Assembly: GCA_020746995.1 (NCBI GenBank)
Contig: JAGPXD010000005.1
Coordinates: 1,302,001-1,366,000, forward strand
Reading direction: 5' to 3'
Length of the DNA: 64,000 nt
Source of the DNA: Plectosphaerella cucumerina
Taxonomy: Eukaryota; Ascomycota; Sordariomycetes; Glomerellales; Plectosphaerellaceae
Below the pieces are notes generated by a model, which was not told where the DNA came from, made no database searches, and saw nothing but the letters and a program-made list of their open reading frames with translations. The translations under genes and the position numbers were made by a program. Below are positions 31,574-43,287 of the stretch, piece after piece; the stretch's first letter is position 1; each line of letters begins with the position of its first letter.

Positions 31574-33352
31574 TGGGTCAATGGGACCTGGGACTTCCTT
31601 TGGGGCCAGATTTGAGAGGGAGTCCAGCTTTTCCACCTACCACTGGTCCGACTGAGTATTAGACGCTCAGAACGTTTTGTAGTGCTTACTTTCCTGTCTC
31701 ATGAAGTAGAGGTTGCGAGAATGAAAGCAAGGCAGGGGTGCGGAGCAAGGCAGAGCCAACGATGAGGGGTGTGTCGTCGTAGTCTTCAGCCAATTTTGAA
31801 TGAGAATCACGGGAGGATCAGCACGCAGGACTTTTTGCCTCTTTCTCATCTTGCAGATTAAGTTCTCACTGAAAAGACAGTACCAAGATTGCACCTATCT
31901 AATGAATATTTTTCCCCCTCGGGACGATACCCTTTACTAGCAGCTCGAGCTCTGATGGATTCCATGCGGTTGAGTTTTTGGCCCGAAGCAGAATGATAGA
32001 AGATAGAAGCCTGATCTGCGTCTGCATTTGACGCGGCCGAGTAGAGGGCATGCAAAGCTGAAGGTGGTAACAAGTATGGACAGTTGATGATGCTGACCCT
32101 GGACATGCGTGCCAGTCATTGCATGCAAATGTTTCATCCAAAAAGGCAAAAGGGTTCGGAGCTTTTTGGCTCCTACATCCCTGTCGAGGTTCGAACTTGC
32201 GATCTTTGCGATCTTTGCACAAGTTGCCGGTTTCGTTTTGTTTTCGTTTGTTTGTGGGTTAACCAATCGATCCTCTCACCAGCCCGTTTGTCCTGAACGC
32301 TTTCCACTGCGCCGCCCCGGTACTGACTTGGGGAATGGGCCAGAAAATGCCATTAATAAGGGTACAGAGGCAGGTAACGGGCATGACAGGCGCGCTGGGC
32401 ACGTGATGTGGGTGCATTGGCCATGTTGGATGCGGCAGCGGTGCAACCTGCGCAGCAGCCGGGTTGGCTGTGGAGGGGCAGGCAGGGACACTCTGGGTCT
32501 GGCAGACACTTTCATCCACTAGGTATGTACATGCTGATTGCAACAAACCCCTTAATTCAGGAAAACCTCACATGTCCATTGCCCGCAGAACCGGAACGCC
32601 ATGGACCGTGGTGTTTTGAACCTCGAATCCAAACCCGACCTCGACCTTTCCTCCCGTCTTTCAGGGCAAAAAAATACAGGCAGTGGGAAACAGATTTGCA
32701 AACTAAACTTAATTCGATCAAACCATGCGAGCTTGAGCAATTCGGAATGTAGATCGAAGCCTTCTTTTCGACACACTTGCATCCAACCTAGCGCCAAGGA
32801 GATGGTGATATCTGTAGTCGGGTTCAGGGGTAAAAGGGGCCGAGCGGGTCCTCGACATCAGCGCCTCTGGGCGTCGTGCACGGACCACTCGGGACGCGAC
32901 GCGACGTTGCTCGACAAACTCGAACCCCATCCATCATGCCTCCAAACCTTCAACACCTCACCTCATGTGCACTCCGACAACCCCTCAACCACATCTGACG
33001 ACCATCTTACACTGCCTTGCACATTCCAATCGCCCCTTATCCAACGAGACCCCCAAAATCCATAACAGGCACCGCATCTTCAACCCGGCTCTGCCGTATC
33101 TCACCCGCCTCCAATCAAAGTAAGTCTTCCCTCATCAGCTTCGAACCTCTCCCCATACCGCCCGTCAAGCGACAAGGCCCCCATTTGCAATGATGACACC
33201 ATACACCCGCTCAGAGGACCTCTTCATTGAGCCTCAGTGAGAGCTTCTCATATAGACTACAACGGTATCTGATGCAAACCGGATCTTCACCTTCATTCAT
33301 CACTCAACCTTCCAGAGCCTGCTGCTGACCCATCCAGTCCATCACACCCAAA
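31574..33352. other. Intergenic with leader of the DPB3-like gene
   Basis: 1.8 kb without a supportable gene. Near the right end, GTAAGTC at 33120 and TTCCAG at 33315 could bound an intron in the 5' leader of the following gene. Confidence 0.45.
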
Positions 33353-34050
33353 ATGCCGTACAACACCACAGCCATCCCGCCCCGCAAGGAGGTGACAGGC
33401 CAGTCCGTCCTCCCCGTCGCGAGGGTTAAAAAGATTCTCGCCCAAGACCAGGACATCAACACCTGTTCCGCCAATGCCGCCTTCATCATCTCCATGGCCA
33501 CAGTACGTCCCCCTCCCACCCCTCAACCATCCCAGCACACTCACCCCTCCCAGGAACTCTTCGTCCAGCATCTCGCCAACGAGGCCCAGAACGCCGCAAA
33601 GATGGACCGCAAGCCGCGGCGAAACATCCAGTACAAAGACATGGGTACGTCCCCCCCCTCCCCCTCCTCATGCCAGCCTAACACCCCCCAGCAAACGCCG
33701 TCGCCCACAACGACCACCTCGAGTTCCTCGAGGACCTCATCCCCCGCACCACGCCCTTCAAAAAGGTAAAGGCCTCCGCCGCCGCCACCCGCGCCCAGAT
33801 GAGCACAGACCAGGCCCAGGACGGCAAGAAGCAGACCAAGATCAACGCCGCCGCCGCCGCAGCAGCAGCGGCCGCATCATCAGCAGTGGCAGGCTCCTCC
33901 TCCAAGAAGCGCGCATCATCCTCCGCCGCGCTCAACGGCATCAACGGTCACGACACGTCGTCTGACGACCCCAACGCTCAGCTGCAGCTTGAGATGCGCC
34001 AGGCCGCGGCCACGCGCGACACGGACGGCGACGTCAACATGGCGGGCTAG
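33353..34050 (+). CDS. dpb3: Histone-fold protein, DNA polymerase epsilon subunit C (DPB3)-like
   Basis: Three exons (33353-33502, 33554-33644, 33692-34050) give 199 aa. Residues 20-105 form a CBF/NF-Y type histone fold: LPVARVKKILAQDQDINTCS, then AAFIISMATELFVQHLANEA and NIQYKDMANAVAHNDHLEFL. This matches the DPB3/CHRAC15-like branch rather than NF-YC, which has a different loop. Fungal Dpb3 pairs with Dpb4 in the polymerase epsilon holoenzyme and, in some species, in chromatin remodelling. The C-terminus is low-complexity with a tract of ten Ala (near residue 135) and ends in DGDVNMAG. It is convergent with LEA1. Confidence 0.85.
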
Positions 34051-34310
34051 CGACGCGTCAGGCACCGGCCATGGCAACGGGGATGAAAGTCGCGCAGGAA
34101 TTGTTTCTCCAGGCGATGTCCCGGGTGTTGTTGCCCTGACCGTACTTAATGATGCACGAATTATGATTATCTCACTTCCCTCCAATGCAAGTGTGATGTT
34201 CGATGAAAAAAGGCTGCTTCGTTCATCGCCCTTCCTCTCAACGCCGGGAATCATAATTTTAACCCCCCCAAGCAAACGTAAAAATGGACAACCACCCCCT
34301 CTGGCGGGGC

Positions 34311-35273
34311 TTACTCCTCCATGACATCGTCCAGGTGCACCCCCGGCGGTAACGTGCCCTCGTTGAGCATCTTCTCCAGCCGGATAATCTCCTGCAGGCT
34401 GTCCGCCTTCCTGATCATCTCCTGCAGCCTCTTCTTCTCCTTGTCCGTAAGCTTCATGCGCGCCAGGCGCGACGGCTGCGCGCCGCCCGCGTCAGCGGAT
34501 CCGTTGGCCGCGGTGTCAACGGCCCTCGACTTGATTCCGATGATCTGGGAACACATCTGTTAGCACGTCCTCCACAAACTCGAGAACTTTCACAGGACAT
34601 ACCTTGGCAGCCAGCGCCGTCGGATCCTCCGCCGTGCCAAACAGCTCCCCGGCCTTCTCCCTCTCAGCGGCCTTGACCTTGACGTAGTCGAGGAAGCGCA
34701 CGGCGGGACACCGCCACAGCACCCAGTAGCGGTAGTGCTCCTTCTTGGCGACGGGGTTATCGAGCAGGACGAGGTGGGTCAGGCGCGCGAAGCCCGCGAG
34801 CACGTCGAGGTCGGCCAACTCGGCGAGCTGGTTCGACGCCAGCACGAGGTGGCGCAGGTTCGGTGCCGCCGTCGGCAGGGACGGCTGGATGGCCGAGACG
34901 CGGTTGCGCGCGAGGAGGAGCGTCGTCAGGCGCGGCGAGAGGGGGAAGTTGCCGAGCAGCGCGATGTCGTTGTCGGTGAAGTCGATCGAGTCGTGGGGCT
35001 GGTAGGCAGAACGTGTCAGCAACCAGCTTGACCAGTGAAGAGGGGCAGGGGGGGTGACTTACGCCTGCTGCGCCCAGGTTCTCAATCGCCGGGATTCGGT
35101 GTCCTGTACGCGCGCGCGCCCCGGTCGAGGCCTGATATCAACTCTGCCCTGGCAAGATACGGGGGTGTAGCATCTGTTCTTTTCAAAAACGCACCTCGGA
35201 GGTCCAGCTCGCGCTCCTTGAGCGGGTTGAGGTAGGACAGGGAGTCCTTGATGAGCTCCGTCGTGAGCCTCAT
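34311..35273 (-). CDS. lea1: U2 small nuclear ribonucleoprotein A' (LEA1)
   Basis: Four exons on the minus strand (35273-35195, 35103-35063, 34998-34603, 34544-34311) give 249 aa. It starts MRLTTELIKDSLSYLNPLKE, the conserved U2A' opening, then ELDLRGHRIPAIENLGAAG and leucine-rich repeats (IDFTDNDIALLGNFPL, TTLLLARNRVSAI, HLVLASNQLAELADLD, HLVLLDNPVAKKEHYRYW). The cap FLDYVKVKAAERE is typical. With U2B'' it binds stem-loop IV of U2 snRNA in the spliceosome. The C-terminal helix (KEKKRLQEMIRKADSLQEI) matches fungal homologues. Exon 2 codes only 14 residues. Confidence 0.94.
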
Positions 35274-35821
35274 CTTGGGCTATGGGGAGGGGGGAGTGGT
35301 GGGAGGGGACGGGGGAGACTCGGATTCGCGCGACAGTGGCTGCGGCGGGGGTCGTCGACGTTTGCTGGATCGGGAGGCGCGTCGCCGTAGCTGTCGTGCC
35401 GAAGCTGGCGAGTGACACGGGTTGGCTTCGCTCAATTGACGTTGTTCGATGCCGTGGGATGTCGGCGCGGGGGCTGTCGTCGGGGAGGTGGTGCGTGGTC
35501 GCGTGGATGCTTGGGTCATGCGAACTGAGAGCCAGGCACGAGGCTGAACGTCGGACACTGGAGGCGGCGATGCTGGATGTGGGACAAATTTTTGGGCAGG
35601 TGCAAGATAAGATAGAGCTTGTCCGCACGGAGCCAAGCCAGCCTCATTATTGGCACTGTGTCTTCACCGCTTACTTCGCACATCTGTACAGTGTCTATGC
35701 TTCTCTGAACTGTACACCCTAACGTCTACCGAAACCTCAGCGACGCCCTCACAGGACGCTCCTCCTTCCCGTCTATACCCATGCAGCAGCGTTCCAGTGC
35801 CAGCTCGACCGGCTCCTCATT
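35274..35821. other. Intergenic between LEA1 start and VPS15 stop
   Basis: 548 bp: promoter and leader of LEA1 plus the 3' flank of VPS15. No gene is supported. Confidence 0.5.
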
Positions 35822-38800
35822 CTAAGAGAACACAAACGCCACGCCGGACCGGTCCACGGACACGGTCATGCCGAACGGCATATCGAGCAATGCCACGTCC
35901 GTGATCGAGTCCAGGTGCGCCTTGAGGAGCTGCTGTTGCTGCACCGAGATGACCGTCGACCGCGACGACCTTCCAGTCGTGCCCCGTCCCCGTGCCGTGT
36001 TGGGCGCCGGCCCTGCATTCTGCGCTGTCGGTGCCGCCCTCGGGATCCGCTCCGTGTTGAGGATCATGGTCGTCGTCGGGTGCGAAGCTGTAAACGACGG
36101 TCGCGGCTCCTCAGGCGCGAGCCCGCTGTAAACCACCGAGCTCTCGATGCGCGACAGGTCCCAAAACCGGAGCTTCTTGTCCGATCCTCCCGTGACGATG
36201 AAGGCATGCCGGATATCCCTGGAGTCGTCCATCGCTCCCGTGCCGGTGACCATGGCCCGGACGCCCCTGTCGGTGCTGCCGGTGCCGCTGGGCTCGATGT
36301 TCGTCGCATACCGTCCCAGCATGCCCTCCGGCTTGTCCTCATCCACTTCCCAGGCCTCGTATCCCCGGGGACCCTCCTTATTGCCCCCGACGCGGTAAAT
36401 CTCACGGCACACGGTCCGCTCCAGGTCCCAGACCGTCACCTCGCCCTGGCCGGTGCCGCCCGCCACGCACACCCATTTGCCTCGTCCCTTTGTCGGGTGA
36501 ACGCTGAGCCTGTAAATGGCGCTCTTCCCAGGTACGCCCCAACCCTTGAGGCGCAGTTTGAAGCGCAGATCCCAGAGGTCCACCACGCCGTGCGACGTAC
36601 CGAGACAGAGCCAGTTGCGCTTGCGGTCAATGCAGAAGCACGTTGGCATGCCGTGGTGCACCGGATTCTCAAACTCGTACAGGAGATTCATCGACCGCAG
36701 GTCGAGAGCCACGACCCGGGACCGCGTCGTCGCCAGTACAAGCGTCGAGCCGTTCTCCTGCCTAAAATGCTCGCACCACACCGCAAATTCGCCCTCAGGC
36801 AGCCGGTAATTGCGAACCTGCTTGAGCTTCAGATACCGAGTGACGCCGCCCTGGGATGCCGTTTCCACCTTGACGACGTTGACGCTGCCATCCGTGGCGC
36901 AGCTGACAAACGTGTGGGTGTTTTCGACAAAGCACAGCGCGACGACACGCGCGCCCTCGGCATGGCGATGCGTCTGCCTCGAACGGTTCGTGACGTTCTT
37001 CTCCAGACGAGCGCAATCCCACACCCGCACCGTGCCGTCATCGCCGCCCGTGATGAAGAAGAGGTGGTCCGGAGACACCACGATCCGATTGATGGCGCCA
37101 GTGTGCTCGGCGGCCGTGGCGACGAGTCGCCCATTCGGTCTCCACGGCTCCTCGGCAACTGCGTTGGTGGTCCGCGTGGCCTTGCGTCGGCTGACCGGTG
37201 TGACCATAGGACCAAAGACGGCACTGTCTCTGGGGAAGTTCTCGCGATACATAGTGTTGAGCAGCTTCAGGATGCTGGGGTCGTTGCCCTCGTAGGTATG
37301 GCTGGGCGTAATCTTGTGGCCATCGATGGACGAGCTCGCCCGTCCATCCACCGAACCTGCCAACTCGTGCGGCAGCTGGGAGAAGGGTCCCTCGACCTCG
37401 CCAAGGACGTTCGCGCCAGACATGCCTGTCTCTGGCACGCTCTTGTTGCTGTCCTTGCGGTCGAGGAGGCTGAGTGCGCTGGCCTGGTGGCGAATGGCCC
37501 TTCTCGCAGCCCACGATGGATCGCCGCCGGGGGCAGAGTCCTCGACAGGGCTACCCACAGTCAATAGGCCTAGGCCGTTGCCTGGCTGCTTCCGTGTGTC
37601 AATGGGCCGAGTTCGCGACACCTCACGCGACCGGCCCTCGACGACCTTGGTCCTGAGGTTGTTGAGAGCGGCCACCCGCCGTTTGCCTGCTGGGTCATCA
37701 ATAGTCTTGGACGCGTCCAGGAGGGCATCCGCGATGGTGTAGGGACCCTCGTCCCCAACTTCAGGGCCAAGCGCCTGGTCCTGTTCCTGGACTTCATTGA
37801 AGAAGATGGTTTGCGGCGTGACGCCAAGTCCCATGAGAGAGACAATGTTGTTGTTGATATTCGGGGGTTCTACGCCAGGGTCTCGGGCCTTCAGGAGGCT
37901 GAGGCGCAAGATGAACTCTCGAAGCGCGACCAACTTGAACTCGTCATCAGGGCCCATACCGAGATTCCGCAGCTTCGACAACCACTGCTCGTCTTCTTCG
38001 TTCTTCGGAATCTGCCGCAGCGAGTGGGCGCCCAAGTCCCGCGATGATCGCACTCCAATCGATGTGGGAAGGGTGTTGGACGGCAGCGGTCGGCCATGAT
38101 GACCCAACTTCCAAAAGACGCCCTTGTCTGTCTGGAGCGCCCAGTTGAGAGCCTGGTCAAAGACGGCCCGGGACAGCGGGCGCTTGAGAGTATCAAGCAG
38201 CTCCAACTCGTCGAACTTTGGGATCCTGGCCTCTTTGAGGTAAGGCTGCACCAGCGGAAGCGCGATGCTGATAATCTGGGCGACAGGGAGATATCTTGCG
38301 GCATGAGCGAGGAATTCCGCCGCTGCTTCCCGGATCCATTGATTGGGATGCATGGTGAATCGGGCCACGAGGTCGATGAGCTCCCACAGCCTCGGCCTTG
38401 AGAACAGGCCCAGGCCAGCCAGTTGCGCCAAGCAGTGCAGGGCAGACTTGACCACAAACTCCTCCGTGTCGGTGAGCGCCGGGATCATCAGGGGCAGGAT
38501 AAACTCCTCCAGGCTGACATTCCCCACCAGGGTGCCGATTCCCACAATAGTATCGAAGAAGGCACACTTGAGCGTCCAATCGCTGTCGTTGAGGTATGTG
38601 TTGAGGTGTGTCAAGATTATGTCGTTGGCTGCCACCGGGCCGAAGAAGACACAAAGCTCGGGTACGGATGTAAGAAAGGCCCGGCGAACTGATGCGTCCG
38701 AGTCCTCGACGAGCGTCTTGGTGTGCAACTCCATCATCGTGTACAGCTCTCGCCTCGCCTCGTCGAACATGCCCTCAGCCAGAGCCTCTGCGCCTTTGCC

Positions 38801-40484
38801 AGACTCGACCTCGGGGTCGGCCAGTGTCAGGGCCCCGGTGGCCTTCATTGTTAATGCCATCTCGAGATAACGGTTTGCTGTGGTGGCGAAGCTGCCCAGA
38901 CAAGCCGCGTAGGTGGCCCGCACAAGGGGCTTACGGCGGCGAGTATTGCTGAGGATGGCCGAGACGAACCGTGGCAGAATGTACTCGATAAAGATATGTG
39001 CGTTGACCGGCGTGACGCCATCAACGATCTGAAGGAGCTGGGTAATGGACCGAATGGCTGCGATCACGACAAGATCAGACTTGTCCGTGAGCAGCAGCAT
39101 CAAGTACGGCAGAACCCTGTCGAGCTTGGCGGTGTCTGGTATCCTCTCGGAAAAGGCGAGCAGGACGTCGCAAGCGCGGATGCGCGAAGACGCCCGGGCA
39201 GTGCTCCGAATAGAAGACACAACCAACGTCAGGAATAGCAGATTGCCGTCATTCTTCGGTGGCTTCGCAGCTCCTGTGATGTACCGCTCGTGGTTCGGGA
39301 TGTTGAGCTGGACGGGAAAGTGGCCCAGTCCGAGGTGTGGCGAGATGGCTTCAATGCGCGACTGGTAGGCGTTGTGCTGGTATCCCAGGAGAACGGAGAT
39401 TTTATCAAAGTCCAAGAACACGCGGTCTATCCTGTCATCGGCCTCGCCGAGGTTCCGCGACGAGCCAGACACGGGGGCGTTGCCGGACGAGGGGTCCGTG
39501 ATCAGGTCCATGTACTGGTGCAGGAAGCTGTAGAAGTATTCCGGGAAGACCTTCTTCTTCCAGAAGTCCAGGTACTGCTCAGCCGAGTATCGCCGCTCCG
39601 GGTCGAGCTGGACCATGTGGGAGATCATGTCCCGCACATCCTTGTCCGGGATACGGCTGATCTGGGAGATGGCGGGGTCGTACTCGCCCTTGCGGTACTT
39701 GTAGAGCTGGCTGAGGGTGAATATCGGAGTCTCGAGAAACATCTCGGCGATGACGCAGCCAGCGCTGAAGACGTCCATGGCCCAGGTGAGGCTTGCGCTG
39801 GCGCCCCTCCTGTTCAGCTCCTCGGCCGGCACGAAGCGCTCTGGCGCGAGGTAGCACGTGCGGCGTCCTGATGTATCAAAGTAGAATGAGAAGTCGCCCG
39901 GGTTGTCGTCGGGTAAGAGGACGGGCTTTATAGGAGAGGAGTAGTCGGTCAGATACAGCCAGTTCCACGACGTGACCAGTGTGTTCTCCGACTTGATGTC
40001 GCCGTGGTAGACATCTCGAGCGTGCGAGTCGCGCAAAGCGCAAAGCAGCTGGAAAGCCAGCCACTTCTTCTCAATCTCCTCGAGGAAAGGTCGTGTGCTC
40101 ATGCGATCGTAGAGCGAGTTGTAGAGGAACTGTCGGATGAGGTAGCCGTTGGTTTCGGTCTCGATGATTCGTTGAAATGGTAGAGCGTTAGGAACGTCGG
40201 CGAGTGCTTTTCGTTGCTCTGGTCTCGTCAGCATGGCTCGGGCTCTCGTGCGGTCAAGATAGCTACTCACCAACGAGCTTCTTCTTATACTGGTTCAGCG
40301 AGAGCGGGGTGTACGGCTTGACGACAACCTTGACGAGCACCACGCCGTCATGGTGTCGCGCCCGGATGCTCTTCATAAACCGTGCATTTCCCACGCTCTT
40401 CTCGTACACTAGATCGGAGAGCTCGGGTACATCTATGCCCGCGGCGCCTGCAGAGGGCGTCGCGAGTGAGAAGCCCTGTCCCAT
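35822..40484 (-). CDS. vps15: PI3-kinase regulatory subunit VPS15 (Ser/Thr kinase-like)
   Basis: Two exons on the minus strand (40484-40271, 40218-35822) give 1536 aa. The MGQGFS start is an N-myristoylation signal. The kinase domain (about 20-310) has the VPS15 form: HGDIKSENTLVTSWNWLYL in place of HRD, and TDYSSP where DFG is expected. TSGRRTCYLAPERF follows. HEAT repeats cover about 350-720, and WD40 repeats form the C-terminal 450 residues (WDLRFKLRLKGWGVPGKSAI, VTGGSDKKLRFWDLSRIESS). Vps15 holds Vps34 on endosomal and pre-autophagosomal membranes and is needed for PI3P synthesis, autophagy and vacuolar sorting. Length and domain order agree with filamentous-fungal homologues. Confidence 0.96.
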
Positions 40485-41453
40485 GGTGGATGGGAGGAGG
40501 GGAGATCGCGGCAGCCGGAGTGTCTACCTGACGCCTTCCTGAGCGCGGGCAGCAAGCTGTAGCATGACTGAAGGGGGCCGTCGTGGTTGTTTATCGGTAT
40601 CGGAGGTAGAAAGTGGTACAGGTTAGGAGGGAAAGCTCGGTGTTGTTGCGCGTGAGGGCAGTGCCATGGCAAGTCGCCAGATAGGTGCACGTGCTGTAGG
40701 AAGCTCGGTGTGGGAGCTGCGATTAGGCCCGCTGATGATGTCGGCGTGCGCAACTGGCACCGTGACTGCGGTGTGACACCCGCAACCGTTGAGTGAACGA
40801 GACCGCCGCAAAAGCGGGTCAAGTTTTAAGGTTAGATGAGTCAGCTAACGTCTGCCTTCAACAGCTCACAGCTGGGCCTCCTCAACTTCAAAGAGCGGCC
40901 GGAAGAGATGTAATATTTTGCGGACGAGAGCCGCTGGGGGCCAGGCTATGTAGAAAATAGCTTGAAGTCTCCAAGATCTGTCGTCCCCAGAGTGCTTCCT
41001 CCCACGCTCGTGGGAAAACGAACCTGGTGATTTGGTCAGAAACAATAGAGCAAGACGACGTAACGATTGCGTTTCGATCACATTAATCTTCAAACGGCAG
41101 TTTAAGGTCCATTGCGAGAACAGAAGTTAAGTCCCAGTTTCAGTGGACGTAATATCAGATCAGCTTCGAGAGCATGCAGCACATAGGTGGTAAGACCTGG
41201 GCATCATCCATGGGGGTAATTAGGTTGGCACCACTTGAATCGACCCTCACCTAACAAACATCACGTCGTCGAAAGTTCAGGCAGAATAGTAAATTAGCAT
41301 GGGCCGAGACCGTAAAGGCGCGGGCCGCGAAAAGGGTATGTAATGTGAATGCGAGCCGTGAAAACCGTCAACTCCCTAGCCAAATGCCGCGAAAATCAGT
41401 CCACTGCTTTCATGAAGACGTGTCCCTCCGTAGACGTGTCCTAGACTCATCAC
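40485..41453. other. Intergenic, VPS15 promoter
   Basis: 969 bp, upstream of VPS15 and downstream of the SH3-protein gene. No ORF with a recognisable domain. Confidence 0.5.
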
Positions 41454-43287
41454 TCAAGGCGGGCCCTGATGGCCCGAGCCCGACTCGGTAGAGCCGTCGC
41501 CCTCGATCGTCTTGCGCCAATGCTCTGGCAGGCAGACGCAGACGAGAGGGAACGCCTTGATCTCGCCGCTGGCTGGCGACGAGGTCTCGCGGGGCCGTCC
41601 GGAGGTGCTGGACACGCCACTATCGCGCTGCACCCGTCTGGCTTCCCACTCCTCGGCCCGCTCATCCACCATGATTCCGGTGGCCCAGCCGTCGTCCCAG
41701 ATGCCGACAATCTTGACCATGTCGCCGCGCTCAAGAGAGAACTCGTCAGGCGCACGAGGCTGGTATGCCCAGAGAACCGAGACCCTATCGCCGGGGTGGA
41801 TGTCGTCGGATGAGTAGTAGTCCTTAAAGAAGGGGAGTTGCTCGGACTGCTGGCTGGCGATACCCTGGGGCGACGACATGCCGGCGCTTGTGGGAGATGA
41901 CGGGTCGGCGAGAACTGAGTTGCTCGATAGAGATCCGTTCCTACGGATGTTGGTTGGCGGCGGACGCAGGACGCCCATGCCGGCGCGGGACTCGGACTCG
42001 GGGCTGCTGCCGAAATCGGACGATGATTGATCGCGGCTCCTGCCACCCATGTAGCCTGCACCAGCGCCGACGGCTGCAGCTGCAAGTACGCCACCGTGGC
42101 CGTTGTCACCGTAGGCTGGGTTGGAGTTGTCTTCGAGGGCGGACATGCGGGCGATGCGACCACCGGGCAGGACTTCGTATCCGGGTGTGTTGGCGGCTGC
42201 CGGTTGCTGCTTCTCCATGGCGATCGGACCCTTCCTTGACGGTGAGGGCTGGTTGAAGACACTGCCGTCCTGGCTGCCCGGTCGATGCTGTCGACGCCTG
42301 TAGCAGAAGAAGAAGATGAGGCCTAGGATGAGCAAGGCGCCGACGATGGAGCCGATGACAATTCCTGCGATAGCTCCGCCAGAGAGGCCACCACCGCCTT
42401 CGTTCTCATCTTCGTTGCCAGTCGCAGGGGCCGTGCTGGTGGGTGAGCTCGTTGGCGAAGTTGTCGGCAGATCGAAGGTCATGGAAGGGATCCCTGACGG
42501 CAGGGTGACGTTTTCGCATCGATCGTCCACGTTGGAGTTGTAGCAGCAAGTGTCTGTTGAGTTGATGCCGCCTGAGGCGCAGTAGGAGCACAGGCCGATC
42601 GTGCTGTTGCCGTAGCCGCAGTTGTTGGGCTCATTTGAGATGGCCTGAATGCAGCCTGTTGATGAGAGTGAGTCCGGCGGCAGCGCGCAATTAGTGAAAT
42701 CGGCCCGGATCTCCGCAATGAGATTGCCTCGCGGGTTTGGGCAGAGGTCATTGTCCGCGGTCAGAAGAGCCTCGCTCTGCGCGTAGTGAGCCTGTTGACG
42801 GTCAGTAAGATGAACTGCGATTTCGGTTATGGCCACCAGCCAAATCCTCAAAAAATAGGAGGCACGTACGCAAGAGTCGGCGCAGACGGGTCGCGAGTCT
42901 TCCTCGGAAAGACCACAGTCTGCTATCGAGTTCTGGACGATCGCATTGCACAAGACGGTGGTTGTGAAACGCGCGTACAGCTCGTCCGTGTCCGCGAGGT
43001 CAATACCGGAACAGCCAAAGACGTTCTCGTATCTGTACGCGGTCAGCAAGGTTGCCACAGATGGGTGGCTGGCGCAACACGTTGGCAGCCACCACAGACG
43101 ATTCAACTTACTTGCTGCGCACGTAATCGGTCGCAATGTACGTGGTGAGTTGCGAATCGAACGTCTCACGACTGGAGACAAATCGCATAAACGGAAAGAA
43201 GTTTGCCGTCGCGCCTGTTGTCGAGACCGAGGCGGACTGGAAGGCCGGGCACAGGCTCGAGCCTTGGAGGGAGATGCAGTTCGCCAT
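41454..43287 (-). CDS. Membrane-anchored SH3-domain protein (FUS1-like layout)
   Basis: Three exons on the minus strand (43287-43112, 43032-42870, 42791-41454) give 558 aa. An outer Cys-rich domain (about 1-190, twelve or more Cys) is followed by a Ser/Thr/Pro stalk and one membrane helix (AIAGIVIGSIVGALLILGLI, about 245-265) with a stop-transfer CYRRRQHR. A disordered cytosolic part leads to a single SH3 domain near 450-510 (SVLWAYQPRAPDEFSLERGD, VGIWDDGWATGI). The order is that of yeast Fus1 and of several ascomycete SH3 membrane proteins that act at cell-fusion or polarity sites; which one is not decided. No classical signal peptide is seen at MANCISLQG. The long frame reaching upstream to 43616 is a shadow across intron 1. 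Confidence 0.8.

Noticed and set aside
32180..32210. GGTTCGAACTT resembling a tRNA B box
   Set aside because: No A box or cloverleaf stems at the right distance, and the last bases do not match the consensus.
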